64,000 nt of DNA from Callorhinus ursinus. Taxonomy: Eukaryota; Chordata; Mammalia; Carnivora; Otariidae. This document shows positions 24,346 through 35,110 of this stretch, one piece after another. Where the stretch lies: NCBI RefSeq assembly GCF_003265705.1, contig NW_020312968.1:5416349-5480348 (forward strand). Direction: 5' to 3'. The notes beneath the pieces were generated by a model, which worked only from the letters and a program-made list of their open reading frames with translations, made no database searches and had not been told where the DNA came from. Both the position numbers and the translations under genes were made by a program. Position 1 is the stretch's first letter. Each line of letters opens with the position of its first letter.

Positions 24346-25297
24346 GAACAAATATAGCGATAGTAAATAGAAACTCAGAGAGAGGCTGTGGTTTTAGTTA
24401 ATCTCTTTTACTCTTATTGGAAGCTGTTTAGATCACAGCATTGGAAGAGAGTGAATACCTAAAATCTGGAGTAGGTCAAAACTCAAAACCATATTTAGGA
24501 AGTTGTGCTTAGGTCTAAAGCTTCCTTCCCCAGACCCAAAGGCAAAACCAGAGAGTCATTATTTCCTTTTTGGGATTTCCCTCAGATTTACAGATGCTGA
24601 AATTTCTGTGTAACTAAACTAGTAATCAAAAGTTACATAGTTCAGTTAATGTCAGAGGAAGTCTAAAATATTTGTCAGGCGAGGGGGGATGTAGAAATGG
24701 ACTAATAATAAGAATTCAGTATAGAAACATGACACATATGCACCATAAAAAAACTTGCCCTGAGGACATTCAAAATACCAGAATGTCTCTCATTGTTTGA
24801 GACTAGATAAACAAACAAGCAACAAAAACCAAGAGTTAACATGGACTCAGTGAAAAGTTCTGCTATATAAAAGGCAATAAAAACAGTATTCAAGACAGAC
24901 CCTCCTTATATTTTTGTGTGGACATATCTATTCTTTTTTAGTGAAATTAATATATATTGTAGAAAAAAATTAAGAAAATACAAGGGAGAAAATAAACATT
25001 GCTTATCATCCCACTATCTAAAGGGAAAAAATACTGTTAACATATTGATGTATATCTTTGTGTGTGTTTGTGCATATGTGTAACTATGTGTATAACTATT
25101 TTTGTTAAAAAAATTCAAAAAAATCAAGCAAAAATAGATTTATGCTCTACATGTTCTTTTATTTTATAACCACATTTTTCTTATTACTCTGTAGTGATAG
25201 TTCATGATGTTTTTCTTTCAGTGAAAATAGCAACTCCATCATTATTTTTAATTATTAGGAAAATTCAAATTTCATTTTTATGTACTCATGTATATCA

Positions 25298-25485
25298 GTT
25301 TTTTTTTAAAGATTTTATTTATTTATTTGAGAGAGAGAGAGAGCACAAGCAGGGGGAGCAGCAGAGGGAGAGGGAGAAGCAGGTTCTCTACTGAGTAGGG
25401 AGCCTGACATGGGGCTCGATCCCAGGATCCTGGGATCATGTCATGAGCTGAAGGCAGACTCTTAACCAACACCCAGGTATCTTAA
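25298..25485 (-). mobile_element. Can-SINE, antisense
   Basis: Poly(A) complement at 25298-25309, (GA)n pyrimidine-tail complement, and 'gctcgatcccaggatcctgg'. The head is damaged: 'ccaacacccaggtatc' lacks the usual 'tgagcc' segment. Imperfect duplications lie around 25283-25297 and 25486-25496. Confidence 0.9.
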
Positions 25486-25517
25486 TACTCATATCAATCT
25501 TTAAAAATGTGTTCATA

Positions 25518-25718
25518 CAGGGGCGCCTGGGTGGCTCAGTCATTAAGCATCTGCCTTCAGCTCGGGTCATGATCTCAGGGTCCTGGGATCGAGCCCCGCA
25601 TCGGGCCCTCTGCTCGGCGGGAAGCCTGCTTCTCCCTCTCCCACTCCCCCTGCTTGTGGTCCTTCTCTCACTGTGTCTCTCTCTCTGTCAAATAAATAAA
25701 TAAAATCTTTAAAAAATA
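25518..25718 (+). mobile_element. Can-SINE, sense
   Basis: A well preserved copy: 'ggggcgcctgggtggctcag' head, 'gggatcgagccccgcatcgg', a CT-rich tail and (AAAT)n. TSDs of 17 bp, TTAAAAATGTGTTCATA (25501-25517) and TTAAAAATGTCTTCATA (25719-25735), differ at one base. It lies 32 bp from the preceding SINE, head to head. Confidence 0.96.
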
Positions 25719-25735
25719 TTAAAAATGTCTTCATA

Positions 25736-26270
25736 GCTCATTTATGTGTGTGTTGTATAAAGGAAAAATTGCACTGGATCAGGTAAATAGGTAAGAAATA
25801 TTTTATTTAAGACTATTGCATCAGGCAAGAGAGACTGTTGCAACAGGGGAGAGTGACTGAACTCAACTCTGCTAAAACATAAGTCAGGAGGATTTTTAAA
25901 TGCTGGAGCAAGTTAATAAGAAAATACTGGAGGACACCAGTCAACAGGCAATCATTGTGATTCTGCCATCTGTTTGGGAATTATCACTCATCAAGGTTAG
26001 GCTCCTACTCCCTTCCAGAGACTGGAAGATAGGGGCCCTATCATTCTTGATTGTATTTCAAAGGAGTGGGTCCCAGGTCAGTAAGAAAGACTATTTCTGG
26101 GTTGTAAAATATTTTCAACTCACAGGGGCAGAGAAAAAATTATAATTGCAAGTTGTTTAAAGTAAATGCTCTAAGAAAAGGAGGTCAGGGACCTATCATC
26201 AGGAAGAAGCCTATCTATAGTTTAGTCCAGGGGAGGGAACATTAAGGCCTTCTAATGTTGTACTTTGGCA
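25736..26270. repeat. Unclassified probable interspersed repeat
   Basis: The composition is less AT-rich, with an internally coherent run such as 'gactattgcatcaggcaaga', 'gactggaagataggggccct' and 'aaggaggtcagggacctatc'. It gives the impression of an LTR-like or old L1-associated repeat, but I cannot name a family. The 81-codon frame at 25900-26145 shows no domain. Confidence 0.35.
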
Positions 26271-27559
26271 TAGCTCACACTTACTGAAGATTATAAATAT
26301 ATTCATATTTATTTTTTTCTGATATACTTATTTTTGTCCATAGCTTACATTAACAATTTAATTCAGTCAACATTGTACTTTAATTTGAAGTGTAAAGTTG
26401 GTTCTAAATTCCTTTTTCCCAAAATTTATCCTGGAATTCCAATTGATAATGAAATTGAGTCTTTCCTGACTGATTTGAAATTACATTTTTATAGCTCTTC
26501 TGTTAGATTTTGATTTTTAACCTGTTCATCTGTCGGTGCCATCATGACTTAATTTGTATAGCATTAAAATTAATTTGAACATCTGCTAGGGCAAAATTTT
26601 ACTTAATATTAGTGCATTATAACATTCATAACTATTTTCATATGTAAAATCCCATTGGGAGTCTTATTATAATTTAATCAATTTATAGATTAAAAATTAG
26701 AGAACTGACATATTTTAACTCTTCTACTTTCCCATCCAGAATCATAGTATGTCTAAATCTTTCATTTTCTATCTGTATATAGGTTACTTATCTGTATATT
26801 GGTTTCTGTCATATGTTTTTTATTAGCTTTAGTCCTATACATTTCAAATTTTATGTGTTTTTTTTAATCTATATATTTAATAAGTAATCATGTAAGGGCA
26901 TTTATAGATTTTTAGGCATCTATTTTTTATATGCCCATACCAACCTATTCCGATGGTTCTAGACTGTTGGTTCAAGCATGAATATGCCATTAAGCAATTT
27001 GTAAACTTTTAGGAAAAGTGAACACATTTTGTAACAACTGCTATGTTTTTTAGTGAAATTAAGAAAAAAAACTGCTATGAAAATGTATACAGTGAAGCAA
27101 TGGTAGGATGGCAGATCATAGTAAAAGGGGGATGAGCTGTATAAAATGAAACTATAAGGACAGAGGTAGTACCTTGCAGAAATTTGACACATCATTATAA
27201 GTAGCAAAGACAAGAATGTGCACTGGAGAAATTCCAGTGAATGATGTGGGGAGAAAAAGCATCATATGCTTTGTAGAAGTGCAGAGTTGCCGAGCACTAG
27301 GGATATAGAAATAAGAAAAATGAGTGAGAAAATTACTAGATTTAGAGAGTAAATAACAGAAATTCAATACACAGATCATCAGAATTTCTAAAGAGGTGGT
27401 TGGAGTAAATAGAACATAAGCAGTGATCAGAGAAATGATACAAGACTGAAAAAGGATTTTAAGTTGTAAGTCAAAGGACTCTGGAAGATTACTGTGTACA
27501 GGCAAAATTAATATAAGGAGACAAATAACATACCCTAGCTGTGTTTTGAAATGATTAAA
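26271..27559. other. Unique AT-rich sequence
   Basis: Nothing recognised. Two antisense open frames (26959-27213 and 27152-27505) have no known domain and overlap in different frames. Confidence 0.5.
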
Positions 27560-27720
27560 AAAATATTCCCACGTAAATTCGTGGAGAAAATCAGTTATCT
27601 ACAAAAGAGTAAGTATCAGTTATGGTCTCAAACTTCTCTTCAACATTAAATGTCAGGAAGAGTAGACTAATATCTGTACAGTTTTGAAAGGATAATGAGG
27701 AAGGCAATGACATTCTTTTC
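27560..27720 (+). mobile_element. Possible ancient L1/HAL1 fragment
   Basis: The text 'tacaaaagagtaagtatcag', 'actaatatctgtacagtttt' and nearby bases resembles old L1/HAL1 5' sequence, but divergence is high. Low confidence. Confidence 0.35.
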
Positions 27721-27762
27721 TCATTAGGGTTGGCATTAACATATAAGAACATAAAAAAAATT

Positions 27763-27960
27763 AGGAGCACCTGGGTGGCTCAGTCAGTTAAGCGGCTGCC
27801 TTTGGCTCACGTCATGATCCTGGAGTCCCAAGATCAAGCCCTGCATCAGGCTCCCTGCTCAGGGAGAGTCTCCTTCTCCCTCTGCTCCTCCCCCTGGCTC
27901 ATGTTCTCTTTCTCTCTCAATCTGTCTCCTAAATAAATAAGTAAATAAATAAAAATCTTT
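27763..27960 (+). mobile_element. Can-SINE, sense
   Basis: Head 'aggagcacctgggtggctca', body 'gtcatgatcctggagtccca', tail (AAAT)n then 'aaaatcttt'. An A-rich target duplication AGAACATAAAAAAA lies at 27746-27759 and again at 27961-27973, differing by one A. Confidence 0.93.
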
Positions 27961-27974
27961 AGAACATAAAAAAA

Positions 27975-28869
27975 TCAGGCATACAGCTATATAAATATAG
28001 AGCCTGTGTTCCCTTCCATTAAGAAAATGCACATGTACTTATTAAGGCAAATGATTAATAAAACAATATAAAGAACTTGCAAATAAGGAAGCCATGGCAT
28101 AGAAGCAAATGTAGTAAGAATTGAATCCATTTCATAGAATTTTGTATAGATAACAGTATGTCATAACTAATCCTTTGAATAAAATATTTAAATAGGATAT
28201 TAAATATGGTAACAACAAAATGATGTTTCTAAATATCTCATTATACCTATACAAACTAGGCAATATGTTAGAAAAAAGGAAAACTGTATTAATTTACTTT
28301 TTACACCAAGAGAACCTATTAGATATGTGTAATATTATGCATGTGTTATTAAATAATGTATAATTATAGAAGTAGGTCGTTAATTGTCACACAGAAAAGT
28401 TACAAGTAAATGATTGAGCTAATATACACACACATATATATAAAATGTGTATATAAGTTAATGATGAAGCAGAGGGTCATGTAGAGAGAGGAGAGAGAGA
28501 GAATATAATATAAAGCAGAATTTCAATAAAAATTAAGTATGATGAGAAGGGTCAGCTTCTATTGGTAAAGGGACAATCTATAATACACCTTTTTGGAGAA
28601 AGAACACTGATTCATACAGTAATGGAGAGTTAAAGGAATCTGCTTTCAGTGATGAAAGCAGAGGTCAGAATACCAGTGGGGCTGATCTAAATGAAAGGAG
28701 ATTTGTCAGAGACAACAGTAGTGGAAACTATAAACACAACTACATCCATGACACATCAAATATTACAAATTAAATAAAGATCAGGATTTTTAAGAGAGTA
28801 AGTTTGAATTTACTGATAGATATATGAACTCTCTACCCTAAACACTGAGAATATGCCTCATTATTATAA
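27975..28869. other. AT-rich unique sequence with short simple repeats
   Basis: Contains an alternating AC/AT tract at about 28422-28457 and a GA-rich tract at about 28478-28502. No gene seen. Confidence 0.5.
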
Positions 28870-29633
28870 CAGCAGTTCTTAAAGTGTAGTCTCTGGATCC
28901 CTGGGCATTCCCAGGAACTTTTAGAGCATCAAAGGCGTTCATATTGTTTTCACAATCATAGTGAGGTATTCTTTATCTTTTTCACTGTGGGGACATTTAC
29001 ACTGATGGTGCAGCAGTGGTGGGTGAAACTGCTGGTGCATTAAATAAACCAAGGCAGTGGCACCAAACTGGACAACTAGTTGTTGTATTCTTTAGCCCCC
29101 ATGTATTCAAAGGAAAACAATATTAATTTTGTTTTAGACAGTATTTGATGAAACAGTGAAAATGATTAATTTTATTAACTCTTAACCCTTAAGAACATGT
29201 CTTTATAATATTCTGTGTGATTACACTGGAATTGTTTAGGAGGAATTTATGTTGTATACCAAGGAATGATGATCATCTCAAGAAAAGAACTGTGTAATTG
29301 AGTTGCAAGCTGAACTAACCTTTTTTAATTTTTTTTTTTTAGAATGCAATTTATGGTTGAAAGGAAAACTAAAAGCAAACATTAAATTTCCAGATTTGAG
29401 TATTGGCAGACATTTTATCAAAAATGTATAAAACAAATCTCATGGTATTTTTGCCAAAGTAGATTTCAAGTTTGTAAGTAAATATCAGAATTTCAGAAAA
29501 CTTGTACTCTCCACTCTACATTTGACAACTTCACAGACTTTTCTGATGAAATTGGTGATGGTATTAATGAATGTGATTTTTTTTTATATTTTGTAACTAA
29601 AAAATAAATAACTCACTGAGCCAATTTTTTTTT

Positions 29634-29750
29634 CCTCAAGTAAGAATATCACACTTTCATTCTTGGTGCATCATCTCATAAACTGCTTAGATATATGTAA
29701 TGTGCCCGGCAAAGTCCATTAATGGATATACCATGCTTTACATCACTCGT
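29634..29750 (-). other. Probable L1 3'-transduced segment
   Basis: The segment lies between two A-runs, one at the L1 3' end (complement of 29750-29767) and one at the insertion edge (complement of 29625-29633). It matches neither L1 nor the surrounding Charlie sequence. A rare poly(A)-signal variant, AATGAA, lies on the minus strand at 29656-29661, about 24 bases before the outer A-tail. This is what transcription past a weak L1 terminus would give. Confidence 0.55.
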
Positions 29751-30170
29751 TTTTTTGTTTTTTTTTTGATGTAGTGTTCCATGATTCATTGTTTGCGTGT
29801 AACACCCAGTTCTCCATGCAGTACGTGCCCTCTTTAATACCCATCACCAGGCTAACACATCCTTCTACCCCCCTCCCCTCTAGAACCCTCAGTTTGTTTC
29901 TCAGAGTCCATAGTCTCTCATGGTTCATCTCCCCCTCCGATTCCGCCCCCCTTTATTCTTCCCTTCCTGCTCTCCTTCTTTTTTCTTTTTTTTAACATAT
30001 AATGTATTATTTGTTTCAGAGGTACAGGTCTATGATTCAACAGTCTTACACAATTCACAGCGCTCACCATAGAACATACCCTCCTCAGTGTCTATTACCC
30101 AGCCACCCCATCCCTCCCATGCCCCACCACTCCAGCAACCCTCAGTTTGTTTCCTGAGATTAAGAATTCC

Positions 30171-31818
30171 TCATATCAGTGAAGTCATATGATACATGTC
30201 TTTCTCTGATTGACTTATTTCGCTCAGCATAATACCCTCCAGTTCCATCCACGTCATTGCAAATGGCAAGATTTCATTCCTTTTGATGGCCTCATAATAT
30301 TCCAGTGTGTGTGTATGTGTATACCACATCTTCTTTATCCATTAATCTGTTGATAGACATCTTGGCTCTTTCCACAGTTTGGCTATTGTGGACATTACTG
30401 CTATAAACATCGAGGTGCACGTACCCCTTCGAATCCCTACATTTGTATCTTTGGGGTAAATGCCCAGTAGTGCAATTGCTGGGTTGTATGGTAGCTCTAT
30501 TTTCAACTTTTTGAGGAAACTCCATACTGTCTTCCAGAGTGGCTGCACCAGCTTGCATTCCCACCAACAGTGTAGGAGGGTTCCCTTTTCTCCACATCCC
30601 CACCAATATCTATCATTTCCTGACTTGTTAATTTTAGCCATTCTGACGGGTGTGAGGTGGTATCTCATTGAGGTTTTGATTTGGATTTCCCTGATGCCGA
30701 GCAATGTTGAGCACTTTTTCATGTGTCTGTTGGCCATTTGGATGTCTTCTTTGGAAAAATGTCTGTTCATGTCTGCTGCCCATTTCTTGATTGGATCATT
30801 TGTTCTTTGGGTGTTGAGTTTAATAAATTCTTTATAGATTTTGGATACTAGCCCTTTATCTGATATGTCATTTGCAAATATCTTCTCCCATTCTGTCGGT
30901 TGTCTTTTGGTTTTGTGGACTGTTTCTTTCACTGTGCAAAAGCTTTTTTTTTTTAAAGATTTTATTTATTTATTTGAGAGAGGGAGAATGAGAGAGAGAG
31001 AGCACATGAGAGGGGGGAGGGTCAGAGGGAGGAGCAGACTCCCTGCTGAGCAGGGAGCTCGATGTGGGACTCGATCCCGGGACTCCAGGATCATGACCTG
31101 AGCCGAAGGCAGTCGCTTAACCAACTGAGCCACCCAGGCGCCCCAAAAGCTTTTTATCTTGATGAAGTCCAATAGTTCATTTTTGCCTTTGCTTCCCTTG
31201 CCTTTGGTGATGTTTCTAGGAAGAAGTTGCTGTGGCTGAGGTCGAAGAGGTTGCTGCCTGTGTTCTCCTTTAGGATTTTGATGGACTCCTGTCTCACATT
31301 GAGGTCTTTCAACCATTTGGAGTCTATTTTTGTGTGTGGTGTAAGGAAATGGTCCAGTTTCATTCTTCTGCATGTAGCTGTCCAATTTTCCCAACACCAT
31401 TTGTGGAAGAGACTGTCTTTTTTTCCTTTGGACGTTTTTTCCTGCTTTGTCGAAGATTGGTTGACCATTGAGTTGAGGGTCCATTTCTGGGCTCTCTATT
31501 CTGTTCCATTGATCTATGTGTCTGTTTTTGTGCCAGTACCATACTGTCTTGATGATGACAGCTTTGTAGTAGAGCTTGAAGTCTGGGAATGTGATGCTGC
31601 CAGCTTTGCTTTTCTTTTTCAACATTCTTCTGGCTATTTGGGGTCTTTTCTGGTTCCATACAAATTTTAGGATTATTTGCTCCATTTCTTTGAAAAACGT
31701 TGATGGTATTTTGATAGGGATTGCATTGAATGTGTAGATTGCTCTAGGTAGCACTGACATCTTCACAATATTTCTTCTTCCAATCCATGAGCATGGAACG
31801 TTTTTCCATTTCTTTGTG
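30171..31818 (-). pseudogene. L1 ORF2 C-terminal remnant
   Basis: The C-terminal part of ORF2, downstream of the reverse-transcriptase core. It starts near the [24 protein letters not shown] block, includes a Cys/His motif ([15 protein letters not shown]) and ends at the TGA complement at 30171-30173. The frame is broken by at least one shift near 31430 and by the SINE at 30949-31143. No endonuclease or FADD motif remains, so it is not functional. Confidence 0.85.
30949..31143 (-). mobile_element. Can-SINE nested in L1, antisense
   Basis: A canonical copy with complement of the head 'gagccacccaggcgcccc' and a (GA)n tract. A perfect 12-bp TSD, CAAAAGCTTTTT, taken from the L1 itself lies at 30937-30948 and 31144-31155. 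It therefore inserted after the L1. Confidence 0.96.
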
Positions 31819-32424
31819 GAGGCAATATTTTTTAAGTGATGTTACAAATCATACACTCAAAGTGCAAGATAGACCCATGGATTTTAACATATAAGAGTGT
31901 GAAAGATTAGTTGATGTAGTTTCAGATTCCACATTGCACACATTGTAACTAACTTTTAAGAAATTTGTCTTTAAGATAACATGTCAAGTTTTGATGTATT
32001 AGAAAATAAAAATATCTACAATCACCTGAGAAGTCTATTACGATTCTCCTCCCTTTTCCAGCAAAGTAGCTGCCTGAACCTACATTTTCTTCATATATTT
32101 CAACCAAAACTGCTCACAATAGATTAAAAGCAGAAGCAGATAGGAAATTTCACCTGTTTTTCTATTAAATTTGACATTAAAAAGATTTGCAAAAATGTAA
32201 AATGATGCTATACATTTTTTTATCTTGGAGAATATAGTCCCCCCCGAAATGTTTTATATTAACATCCAATATATAATAAGGCTATTGTTAAATTTCTGTT
32301 TTATTTTCTAATTCAGTAAGTATTGATAGATATAACTCATATAAATAAAATATCATTAAGATCTTCTATGGTTTTTCACAGTATAAAGAGATCCTGAGAT
32401 CAGATATTTTTAAACTGGAAAGCA

Positions 32425-33689
32425 GAAATTATATGGACCTCATTCTATGACCATAATGGAATAAGACTAACAATTGTTTAAAAAAAAAACACATAAAAAA
32501 TCAGAAGAAATACAACCACTTAGAAGTTAATATGCCTGTATTCCCCTAACTCAGCTCTGGGTGAAATCTGAAATAAAAATTCAGGGCTTGACAGACTTTA
32601 GCAATAGCAATAATGCATGCCTCATATGTAAATACTCTTGAGATACATCCAATGAGGAGGTTTATAGGGAGCTTTAGAGCCTGAAGTGTTGTCATTATTA
32701 ATTATGTAATGCACGTAAATGAAAAGTGAAATTAAAAAAAAGTGAGACGGGTGAAGAAAACAAGAAAAGCAAGAGTATTAATAAAAGTGAAAGTAGAAAT
32801 AACTTATAAATCAGAAAAAAGTTACAGATACATAGAAACATGTTCGTCTTAGGAAATAATATGATAGACAAATTCTGTATACTTAACATATTGAAATATA
32901 TTTGAGAAATAAGAAGGAAGGCACTGATACAGACGGGAATGAAGTCTGTTAGAGCTCTTCCCTGGTGCTCTGTTCTGGCTCTGTTTGTTACCTGGCTAGA
33001 CTCACATCGCTGACATAGCTGATGTCCGTTTTACCTCATCCATTGCCTAAATTGTAGTAAATGTAAACCAAAGGGGTTTTGTTTGTTTCTTTTTTTCTTA
33101 GGGTGGAAATAAACTGCTCATACCTAAACTGTGAAGTAGGTGAGGTGACTTTTTACAGTCACCTTTTGGTGCCCCTCCCTAGGGTCCGGATACGTTTTCT
33201 CCCTCTTCTTTCTTAATCATCATCATCACTTCAGACTCTTCTTTCATGGTGGGGACTTAAAATATTAAAACCTGGTGAAATAGATTGTCCATCCAGAAGT
33301 TAAAATTTAAACAGGAATAAAGCACTATGCTAGAAAAATGAAACTTGGAATGTAAATGCAAAGCTTTGCCCAAAGTATGTACTCTAAACACGGACTAGTT
33401 AAGCTTTTTGAAGGATACAATTTTAATTTATGCTATTTATTAGAAAATATTTTTTTTTGTTTTTATTTTGGGTGGAAGACAGTACTCAGAATCTGTCCCC
33501 TCAGCATTTTTTTCCTGTATATAGCAGTTCTCTTTCCTTCCTAGACTTAATCCCTGTTCTGAGGCGAATAAGCCCTTCAAAATGGCCTTTGTATTCATCT
33601 TTGATTTCCTTTTGTCTTGTCAGTTGTGCTGGGTAGTTCTCCTTTGTCCTTCCATCTTTCTTTACTTTTCCTTGTGCTCAGGAAGATCA
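32425..33689. other. Unique AT-rich sequence
   Basis: No recognised repeat or gene. Overlapping open frames at 33356-33544 and 33430-33636 are hydrophobic through a T-run and not credible. Confidence 0.5.
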
Positions 33690-34088
33690 TCTTTGTAGAC
33701 AGCATTAAAGAGCCCCCTTGCCCTTTGATGTCGACTTGGATGTCAGTGGAAGCACCTATATGAATCTGGAGGGTGGAGGAAAATGAATGACTGTGGCTTC
33801 CTCCTTGTGAGGTTGGTATGGTCTGGCCCCATCTCTGTCGAAACCCATAGCTCCTGCCATGCAATCCCTCCTTCTCCTTTATAGCTAGTCATTCTGGGGT
33901 CCAGTAATGACATCTCCTTGTTGCCCCTTTTTGGCACGTAAGTGATAAAGTCTCTCTGATGTTGCTAGACGAGGGCTAGTATACCATTCCTTGCTGGTTT
34001 CTTTTTAAATACTCTCCCTGACTTTGTCAAAATCCTTTTTGCCAAACTCTTCCCAATTAACCTGTTTCAGTGTGTCATCTCTTTTCTA
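33690..34088 (+). repeat. Ancient LTR-like repeat
   Basis: The run 'gagcccccttgccctttgat', 'gaggttggtatggtctggcc' and 'ttccttgctggtttcttttt', with a terminal 'tttcagtgtgtcatctcttt', resembles a widespread old mammalian LTR. I cannot assign the family. The antisense frames within it (33595-33864, 33743-33937) show no domain. Confidence 0.45.
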
Positions 34089-34211
34089 TAAAGACTATAG
34101 CCAAAATATCAACTACTTAAATTCTCAGTTACAGCATGTGTTCTTCAGTTCTTTACCAAGAGGATTACAATGTCTAGACTAACAACATCAGCAGCGGCCC
34201 AGCGGCAGCAA

Positions 34212-34390
34212 TCGTGTTAGCTAACATTTAAAATTGACAATATGTGCTTGGCGCTGTTTTAAGAACTTTATATGCATTAATTAATGCAAGACTCATAATT
34301 TCTTCATAAATTTAGGTGCTAGTTTTTAACCCCATTTTGTAAAAGTGTAAACTGAGGCACCGAAAGATGAAGCTAAAGCTAGTAAGTGGT
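34212..34390 (+). repeat. MIR SINE
   Basis: Core landmarks: 'tatgtgcttggcgctgtttt', 'aagaactttatatgcattaa', 'aaccccattttgtaaaagtg', 'taaactgaggcaccgaaaga' and 'aaagctagtaagtgg'. One of the better preserved MIR copies here. Confidence 0.85.
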
Positions 34391-34886
34391 GATAACATCC
34401 TCACGCTTTGTGCATGTTCAGCCCTTGTTTTGGTGTCTCTACTGCTATGTTCCTGTACTTGTTGCCTCTTAGAAATGGCAGTCATGCATCCTAGATTAGT
34501 TTCTCATTGACCTTTTACTTTTTTTTAAACAATTTAGCTGATTATTTACTATGAAGTAAATTGTATGCCTTCGTAAGGCTTCACGTGAAGTCATTTTTAA
34601 ATTGTTAAAAGTGTACATTATTTAGCCGGGCTCCTTGCTGCTTTAGAAAACGTGGCCAAGGAGACTACTCCCTTGAGATCTGTTGTTCTTGCCCAGGGGC
34701 CTCTGCCCTCCTTGCACTAGATCCTTAGCTTATCAGTGAATAGTTCAGTGCCTTGCTTGGTCTTCCTTGTATGCATAGACCTGTACTAATGGAGGGGGAG
34801 GCCAGAAAAGGATCGAACAAGTGAGATGATCTATGAAGGGCACATATGTGCATTTTTTTAAACCACAGATATTACTTTACAATTCA
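34391..34886. other. Unique sequence
   Basis: Nothing recognised. Confidence 0.5.
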
Positions 34887-34900
34887 AAATAAAAATTTTG

Positions 34901-35096
34901 GGGAGCGCCTGGGTGGCTCAGATGGTTAAGTGTCTGCCTTCGGCTCAGGTCATGATCTCAGGGTCCTGGGATCAAGTCCCACATCGGGCTCCTTGCTTAG
35001 CAAGGAGCCTGCTTCTCCCTCTGCCTGCCACTCCTCCTGCTTGTACTCTCTCCCTCTCTCTCTCTCTGGCAAATAAATAAATAAAATCTTTAAAAA
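34901..35096 (+). mobile_element. Can-SINE, sense
   Basis: Head 'gagcgcctgggtggctcaga', 'tctgccttcggctcaggtca', a (CT)n tract and (AAAT)n. A-rich duplications, AAAATAAAAATTTT near 34886-34899 and AAAATAGAAATTTT near 35097-35110, differ at one base. Relatively young. Confidence 0.95.
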
Positions 35097-35110
35097 AAAA
35101 TAGAAATTTT

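Larger units (their letters stand above)
29634..31818 (-). mobile_element. L1, antisense, 5'-truncated, with probable 3' transduction
   Basis: On the minus strand the element enters near the middle of ORF2 (31818), continues through both 3' UTR modules, and ends at 'ggaacactacatcaaaaaaa'. It is missing the usual last ~50 bases with the AATAAA signal. About 115 bases of non-L1 sequence and a second A-tail (T-run ending 29633) follow. Flanking duplications GAGCCAATTTTTT (from 29618) and GAGGCAATATTTTTT (31819-31833) bracket L1 plus the extra sequence. Inserted in a hAT-Charlie element and itself holding a SINE. Confidence 0.85.
29100..32200 (+). pseudogene. hAT transposase remnant (split)
   Basis: Short islands of the hAT-Charlie transposase frame survive between stops. 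On the left, 29524-29580 translates to DNFTDFSDEIGDGINECDF. On the right, around 32045-32190, sequence of the C-terminal dimerisation region is recognisable (LLPFP, then FSSYISTKTA, then RLKAEAD). In-frame stops, indels and the L1 insertion abolish any function. Outer limits are approximate. Confidence 0.7.
28870..32420 (+). mobile_element. hAT-Charlie DNA transposon, decayed and interrupted
   Basis: Two colinear halves of one Charlie1-like element. The left half (28870-29633) starts at a hAT-like end, 'cagcagttcttaaagtgtag', and continues with 'tacactgatggtgcagcagt' and transposase-derived sequence. The right half (31819-32420) resumes with 'agtgcaagatagacccatgg' and runs to a degraded end, 'gagatcctgagatcag'. 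The middle is a later L1 insertion. The 8-bp target duplication typical of hAT elements could not be confirmed because the right terminus is eroded. Confidence 0.8.

Noticed and set aside
30460..30837. 125-codon sense open frame, hydrophobic, plausible-looking
   Set aside because: It is the exact antisense of L1 ORF2 C-terminal sequence. Similar antisense frames occur over the L1 copies at 31227-31670, 42639-42974 and 43265-43591.
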